A stretch of DNA of 64,000 nucleotides from Riptortus pedestris (lineage: Eukaryota > Arthropoda > Insecta > Hemiptera > Alydidae), in the NCBI GenBank assembly GCA_019009955.1, contig CM032231.1, positions 108,029,001-108,093,000 of the forward strand, given 5' to 3'. Numbering within the stretch: the stretch's first letter is position 1; the number at the start of each line of letters is the position of its first letter. The notes under the pieces were generated by a model that was not told where the DNA came from, did no database searches, and saw nothing but the letters and a program-made list of their open reading frames with translations. Of this stretch, positions 57,691-64,000 are shown piece by piece. The position numbers and the translations under genes are program-made.

Positions 57691-57776
57691 TAATTTTAAA
57701 TATTAACAAGATTGAATTCTTATTTAGGTGATTAGTTTTAATTTATTTGTGTCTGTGTGAAACGTTAAATAATTTT

Positions 57777-57840
57777 CAGAGAGAGAGTTGTTAAATCTGC
57801 AAATGTATTGAAGTATTTGCAATTTTAACAACTCTCTCTG
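57777..57840. repeat. Hairpin with GA-rich arms
   Basis: CAGAGAGAGAGTTGTTAAA and TTTAACAACTCTCTCTG pair, with a further TGCAAAT/ATTTGCA stem inside. No family match elsewhere in the window. Confidence 0.75.
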
Positions 57841-58024
57841 TTTCGGCTGGAACTTGAGTTAAGAAGTGTATCAACGTCAACGGAATGAAGATGGTTTATA
57901 TTTTTTTTTAATGATTGTATTTTTCTTAGCTAGTAATGTCTGTAGATCTAAAGATTTAAAAAAATATCGTACTAAGGTAATTATTTCTTGCTGTCAATTT
58001 TTGCTTGACACCCAATTATATTTT

Positions 58025-58219
58025 ATGTCGCTTTTTCTATTGTGTAAACCAAGGAGCATAAGGAAACATTTTTTTGGTAGATGGTTTGAAACGGAATATA
58101 TTATGTATTATAAATATGGCCCATTCATATTTATAACACATAATGTATTTTGTTTCAAACCACCTACCAAGAAACTGTTTCCTTAAGCCCCTTGGTTTAC
58201 ACAATAGAAAAAGCGACAT
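58025..58219. mobile_element. Near-perfect inverted-repeat element, two 94-bp arms
   Basis: The arms 58025-58118 and 58126-58219 are nearly perfect complements: ATGTCGCTTTTTCTATTGTG, TAAACCAAGG, GGTAGATGGTTTGAAAC and TATAAATATG, separated by only 7 bases. The two overlapping antisense frames read almost the same peptide because of this symmetry and are not genes. It is a foldback/MITE-type element. No clear target duplication was seen. Confidence 0.82.
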
Positions 58220-59056
58220 GTAAGAAAGAAGTAGGACTGAAGGAAGGAGTTTAAGGATCTTTTTTTTTCATGAGTACAACCTCGAAAGCTGATTAATGAG
58301 CAATTAATAATGTTGGACAATGAAAAGGTTATTAAGAAATTAGCTTGAATAAGCATGTCCAAAATGGACAGTGTTGAACTGTAATAGGGTGAGGCTAGAC
58401 AGGGAATAGCAAACAGAGGGACAGTCCACAACAGTAATTAGTGGTTACCTTTATACACGTGCAGTAACTAGCAGGCAAGCCTTAACACAGTGTTCGCTCT
58501 GACAGTCAAAGCACTCTGGGCGCAGAGGCTAACAGCTGGGTATTTAATTGTAGGCTGTTCATAAACCAGCTGAGAGGTTCTTCAACTGTACTCATTGCAT
58601 TGTAGGAAAATGAAATTGGATCAACAATAAATAAAATAAAGTTTTCATATAAAATAAACCACTAAATAGGGATTAAAATAAACAAAAATCGAAATATATC
58701 AATATATATGAGTCGGATCAAAAAATGCTACGTGAAATATCATAATAAAAAGTACTTCTGTACTATTTGTATTTTTTAGTTTTTAGTCTTCTGTAAACCC
58801 CCGCGCGTCTACTAACGCGATCCTCACTTCAATCATCTGATCCAATAAACATCTTATTTCCGTCTTAAATTCCAAATCCTGTTCACATAGACTACTTATA
58901 ACAGGACACATGGAGAAAGATAGTGTCAGATCCAGATAGACAGTTTCCAGACGTGCAGGTCTTCCCTGGGAAAATCTCCTGTTCTAGCGACTAACTGAGT
59001 TTTTGACGAGATGGCGATCTTTTCATACACTGCGATGTGTAAACTACATTCGTTTT
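58220..59056. other. Mostly unassigned, with HINE scraps
   Basis: HINE-like phrases occur at 58267-58297 (CATGAGTACAACCTCGAAAG) and 58660-58830 (GAGTCGGATCAAAAAATGC, TTTTTAGTCTTCTGTAAACC). The rest is unrecognised. Confidence 0.4.
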
Positions 59057-59900
59057 AGCAAAGTTCCCTTATGGGAAATACGCTATTGAGGTTCTACTCA
59101 AACAAGTGATTTAAATTTTTTTTTCCAGAAATGTCCATCGATCCTGCCTAGTAAAAGGCGAATACGAGGTCCGTTGAAAATTGTATGTATATGTATACAT
59201 AGATTTAAATATAAAACGCTTTAGCCGTCGCAATTTTAGTTTAATCGTTACCAAACTGGACATTTAAACGATTGTATGTAAAAATTTGAGTTAGAGGGAG
59301 TGATTTCGAAAATTCGATATATCTCCTTTATTATACGTCGGATCGAAAAAGTGCATAGAGCAAATCTTATTACATTTTGAATATTCTATAAATGTTACTA
59401 TCTACGTTTTTCACAATCTTGATTATTACCCGAGAAAATGCATTTTTAGTTTTCACCCTTCGGTAACCCCCAACAACAGTAAGCTGTTATATCCTGAAGA
59501 ACGTTATATGAAGCTTAAATAAAAAATATTGTTGTCATTGAACTTTTACTTTGTGAAATAACTGCAAATAAGTTATGTGATGACGTCATAAATTATGACA
59601 CAACTTCTTTACATGAAAATGTTTATTTGATCTATACCACAATCGATATTTAACCATTTATTTCAACTCTAATAATCATAGTCGTTTACGGTTGAAATCG
59701 GACCATGACCATCAGAAGGCGAGATTTCGAAAATTCAAAATATCTCTGTTATTTATAATCTTTTTAAGCTATTGGCTCCCAACATTACTATTCGAATTTT
59801 CACTTTCTTATAAAAAATATAAAGGATAGGAGATGAACAGTATATCAAACCAGCACATGGGATATCTGCTTAGTTAACGCAGCCCCTGCGTGGCGGGCGT
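59057..59900 (+). mobile_element. HINE copy, subfamily D, complete
   Basis: The 5' palindrome is worn (AGCAAAGTTCCCTTATGGGA). The arm, short TATGTATACATA tract, core, a D-type arm (TTGATCTATACCACAATCG, TAATCATAGTCGTTTACGG) and 3' end (GGGATATCTGCTTAGTTAACG, CAGCCCCTGCGTGGCGGGCGT) follow. The last 75 bp belong to the duplicated block described at 59825. Confidence 0.87.
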
Positions 59901-60240
59901 TATATTGTACAAGTTAGTCCTTTTAAAAGAAACAGCTACTAATTTGGAGAAAAGAATAGTTATTTATTATACAAGTGACGAAAGTAGATCATTTTACAAC
60001 TCGAGTGAAACGTTTACCCACACGAGCGAAGCAAGTATGGTAATTTCACGAGAGTTGTAAATTCTACTTTCATCACGAGTGTAATATTAAATTTTTTCTG
60101 TAATCGTGTAATACATGATCAGATCTAACCAGAATATGAACAATATTAGGATGTTGTGAAGATTGATGGTATGTTGTTGGTAGTGTTACCGCTCTAAGCA
60201 TGGTTGTGAAAGGTTATAACATAGTTATAAAACAACTAGT
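59825..60240 (+). repeat. Direct duplication, copy 1
   Basis: This 416-bp block is repeated at 60915-61322 with few differences. It includes the HINE 3' end, a unique spacer (AGTCCTTTTAAAAGAAACAG) and the M2 hairpin plus start of M1. Shared private changes (GTGGCGGGCGT instead of GTGACGGAC) show that the two arose by copying from one another. Confidence 0.9.
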
Positions 60241-60590
60241 GATGTATTGTGAAGTAGTTGCAGTTATAAACAAGGAAGGTAATTATTACTATATTTAAAT
60301 TTTAAAATATATTGATTATTTTCCACCAATAAATCATTCACATTTCAATTTATTTATTTTGTTAAAATAAATTCTTACAATGTTAAGAAACATTTAAAAG
60401 CATTTAATTTCCAACTTCAAATTATTTTTTAATTTATACTTACTAGTATTACTAATTAAGAAGGCAATTCACTTTTTTCACTTGTGAAGAAAGTGATTAC
60501 TTTCTTCCCTCTATTGCAAAATGTTTCATTTTTTTCGCTCAATTCAGTTTAGTAATGTTACCATTATTCAACGATTACAGAAAAAAAAAA
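59955..60590 (+). mobile_element. M2+M1 composite MITE-like unit
   Basis: The M2 hairpin (about 59955-60092) has arms TTATACAAGTGACGAAAGTA and TACTTTCATCACGAGTGTAA around ACACGAGCGAAGCAAG. M1 (60093-60590) is bounded by TTTTTTCTGTAATCG and CGATTACAGAAAAAA. It is the same order as 32463-33090. Confidence 0.78.
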
Positions 60591-60914
60591 TAATCTTACT
60601 CCTCGAGGAAGTAGTATTAAAGATACGACTTTCTAAATCATCAGTTTAGTGGTGATCGTCCAACTCTTTAAGGCTTTTTTTAAATCAAAACATGAAGTTT
60701 ACATTCAATGTATAAATAGTTTACCTTAAAAATAAAATAGTATACAAGGGTGCAAATGTGCCAAAATGCCAATATTTACATTGGTTAATTATTTATCCCA
60801 GATTTAAGCATGTCGATGTGAGTTTGAAATAAATAATGAAGAAATCACATAAGCACATTCTTTTCATTTTTTTTTGGCCATTGAAAAAGTGAATATATAA
60901 CGTTTTGTAGAAAT
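60591..60914. other. Unassigned spacer between the duplicated blocks
   Basis: AT-rich, with nothing recognised. Confidence 0.4.
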
Positions 60915-61322
60915 GATAGGAGATGAATAGTATATCAAACCAGCACATGGGATATCTGCTTAGTTAACGCAACCCCTGCGTGGCGGGCGTTATATGTACA
61001 AGTTAGTCCTTTTAAAAGAAACAGCTACTGATTTGGAGAAAAGAATAGTTATTTATTATACAAGTGACGAAAGTAGATCATTTTACAACTCGAGTGAAAC
61101 GTTTACCCACACGAGCGAAGCGAGTGTGGTAATTTCACGAGAGTTTTAAATTCTACTTTCGTCGCGAGCGTAATATTAAATTTTTTCTGTAATCGTGTAA
61201 TACATGATCAGATCTAACCAGAATATGAACAATATTAGGATGTTGTGAAGATTATGGTATGTGGTTGGTAGGTTATAAGCATGGTTGTGAAAGGTTATAA
61301 GCATAGTTATAAAACAACTAGT
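60915..61322 (+). repeat. Direct duplication, copy 2
   Basis: Second copy of 59825-60240, breaking off after AAAACAACTAGT inside M1. The hairpin centre is better preserved here (ACGAGCGAAGCGAGTGTGG, 61112-61130). Confidence 0.9.
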
Positions 61323-61628
61323 ATATTACATATTAGTTTTATTAAAAATATAGATATGAGTTCTTTCATTTCCGGCAACCCTTTCACTGCGTTCTCTTTC
61401 AGTGCATTTCTGCAATTACACTTTCATGAGTATTAAGCTTTGCCTGGCCATTCGTAAACATCTCAAGGCGACGAAATGGAAATTAAAACCTTTGGAGGGG
61501 AGCAGTTGCAATTCTAGAGAAAGAGGATGTAATTAAGGCTAAAGCTTTCCGCTAAAGTGCAGTCAATTAAGTCCTTTCTATTCTAAATTGCATTTAATTA
61601 ACTAAGACTCTCGAGGGTTTTCTTCTAT
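61323..61628. other. Unassigned stretch
   Basis: Nothing recognised. Confidence 0.4.
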
Positions 61629-62336
<708 letters not shown>

Positions 62337-62344
62337 TTTAACAG

Positions 62345-62429
<85 letters not shown>

Positions 62430-62525
62430 GAACGGACCTCATTTTCGTCATCTCCTTTGTAGGATCGTTGGGCATTTGAAGCAATTTTTCAAAACTCGCG
62501 TCATGAGTACGACCTCAATAGCTGT
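62337..62525 (-). mobile_element. HINE 5' arm with TA tract
   Basis: TTTAACAGATA, an interrupted (TA)n (62344-62424), GAACGGACCTCATTTTCGTC, GGGCATTTGAAGCAATTTTT and CTCAATAGCTG, ending before the palindrome. The rest of the element would lie where the polypyrimidine tract now is. Confidence 0.8.
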
Positions 62526-63519
62526 AGGGTGGCATTTCAAGTGTTAGTCCCTGCTCACCCCGTTTTTTTCAAGAGTTTTTAGAATGTCGAAATATAACTC
62601 AGAAGATCTAAGTTACTGAGAATTAAAAAAAACATGTCGACTTTCCAACCTTTTCCAGTTCTTTTCCAGAGCTTGGAAAACCATATTTGTTATGAAAGAA
62701 TCACAGAAAATCAAATTTTAAACCGTTTTATATCGGTAATATTTTTGTTAATTCACAAAAACCTGGAAAATCTGGTTATAAGATTATCTTTTTTAAATAT
62801 TTATGTCATAGTATAAGTTCAATAAACATCAATGAGTTCATGAAAAAGCACTAAGCAAGATACTTAAGTTATTATTTCGGATTTAATAGCTTTAGGATTG
62901 TTGACTTAGTTCTGTTACTCCGGATATTACCTAAACTTCCTAGGTGGCTTTGCAAGTTTCTAAACAGGAAGTACCTACTCAGAGAGGCCCCCTTCTTGAA
63001 ATAAATCAATCAAAAGGGAGTGGGCGATAGTTAATTAAATTTTCTCTGTGTTGATAATGAATCCTTCCAGAGGATATTTCCATCACACATACACACACAC
63101 ACTCACATGATTTATTGTAGTATACCAACAGAATAAATAATTAACTATAGAAAATTTATATAATTTATGTAGTAACAATTAAGTCGTTTAAAAATAACAA
63201 TTATAATTTGCACAATAAAATAATTTATTTCTTATCCCTATAATAGACATTGGACTAAGTATGGGCACAACAAATTTATATACATTTAATATTATATTAT
63301 TAATAAAAATAATTTATAAATATACCCTGCCATGCTAGATTTTCCACGTCCTGGTACAACACACTTGAGATCTCATCATACCACATATTCTCTATCAATA
63401 TGTAAAAAAAAACAAAAAAAAAAAAACGATAAATAGGGGGAGGGGGAGTTAATGATGGCAGAAAAAAAAATTACGATAAACTTGCTTCATAGACTAACAA
63501 GATGGGTTGTATACCATTT
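62526..63519. other. Unassigned stretch
   Basis: Short (CA)n near 63088. The frame at 62634-62816 lacks motifs. Confidence 0.4.
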
Positions 63520-63665
63520 TAAGATCTGACTCATAATAACGGAGATATTTTCAATTTTGAAATCCCTCCCACAAAAACCTCACGTTTCCAGCTTCGATTT
63601 CAACCAATAACTAGTTTTAATAATTTTAGCCTTAACTGAAACGGTTGAATATCGAGTAGAGTTCA
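63520..63665 (-). mobile_element. HINE core remnant
   Basis: ATAACGGAGATATTTTCAAT, AATCCCTCCCACAAAAACC, TTCGATTTCAACCAATAAC and AACGGTTGAATATCGAGTA follow the core on the minus strand. Confidence 0.65.
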
Positions 63666-63714
63666 AATTAACTTTTTTGAAACAAGAACCTAAAATCTTA
63701 ATTAATGGGGTTAT

Positions 63715-64000
63715 CACAACAAATTTGCAAGTTTCTAGCAAATTAAAGGTCTCTTGAAAACAAAACATTGTTTTCAAGCGTATAATAAAGTCGGTCATGA
63801 TATAATAGCTTATTGTTAATTTAACATTAGTAGGAAAGGGGTTTACGGAAATCTGAAGATTAAAAAAATCCAAATATGTATCTTGGTGGATACTCATGAT
63901 TGAGAATATATGTATTTAAGAAGAAAATTAAATTTACAAAAAATATGGCTCTACTATTTTTTCGATCTGACGTACAATATCGAAGCCCCCACTATTCCTG
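63715..64000 (-). mobile_element. HINE copy, cut by window edge
   Basis: AATTTGCAAGTTTCTAGC, AAAGGTCTCTTGAAAAC, GGGGTTTACGGAAATCTG, TTTTTTCGATCTGACGTAC. The TA tract and 5' end lie beyond the window. Confidence 0.75.

Noticed and set aside
57866..58219. Two overlapping antisense frames with similar peptides (LFLLCKPR...GRWFET)
   Set aside because: The similarity is produced by the 94-bp inverted repeat. No protein family was recognised.

Overview
This window looks like repeat-dominated nuclear DNA of an invertebrate, most likely an insect. The evidence is its AT-rich composition, very long (TA)n, (CT)n and (GT)n microsatellites, tRNA-derived SINEs, and degraded animal transposons: a DUF4817-type IS630/Tc1/mariner element, hAT, piggyBac, Helitron, LINE pieces and a BEL-like LTR. 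I cannot name the species. I found no convincing host protein-coding exon, tRNA or rRNA. Every protein-like segment I recognise is a transposon remnant, and most of the remaining open frames come from microsatellites or chance.

The dominant component is one dispersed family, called HINE here. About 35 whole or partial copies occur in both orientations. The best full copies are 15167-16126 and 45149-46071. Each has a 5' palindrome (AGCAGATTTCCC-TTAA-GGGAAATCAGCT), an internal (TA)n tract next to a second palindrome (ACCGCT-CT-AGCGGT), and a 3' subterminal GGGAAATCTGCT followed by a hairpin (ACGCAG-CCCC-CTGCGT, loop variable) and GACGGACT. Copies sit between T-runs with no visible target duplication. 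This matches Helentron-associated interspersed elements (HINE/DINE-1-like), although no Rep/helicase gene is in the window.

Many other elements are nested inside HINE copies. Two Helitron 3'-end elements (6578-7243 and 28086-28812) and a 1.8-kb mariner-like transposon (19263-21084) lie in HINE (TA)n tracts. Three hAT elements (1326-1774, 30288-30873, 43758-44367) have exact 8-bp target duplications made of HINE sequence. One HINE (18443-19178) lies inside another.

Layout: 1-5.2 kb holds HINE, a hAT, LINE tails and a SINE; 5.2-13.3 kb a HINE cluster and a TATCGATA-bearing minisatellite (11.07-11.53 kb); 15-21.2 kb tandem and nested HINEs with the mariner; 22-24 kb microsatellites and a SINE; 24-33.7 kb HINEs, a Helitron and two hairpin MITE units; 34.2-35.3 kb a BEL-like LTR with primer-binding site; 37-38 kb a piggyBac remnant; 39-46 kb HINEs with a BED-finger hAT; 47.5 kb and 56-58 kb large inverted-repeat elements, one with a hammerhead-ribozyme-like motif; 52 kb a LINE reverse-transcriptase tail; 59-61.3 kb a duplicated block; 61.6-62.3 kb a 700-bp polypyrimidine tract. 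No pathway or operon can be described. The biology visible here is transposon nesting and decay.
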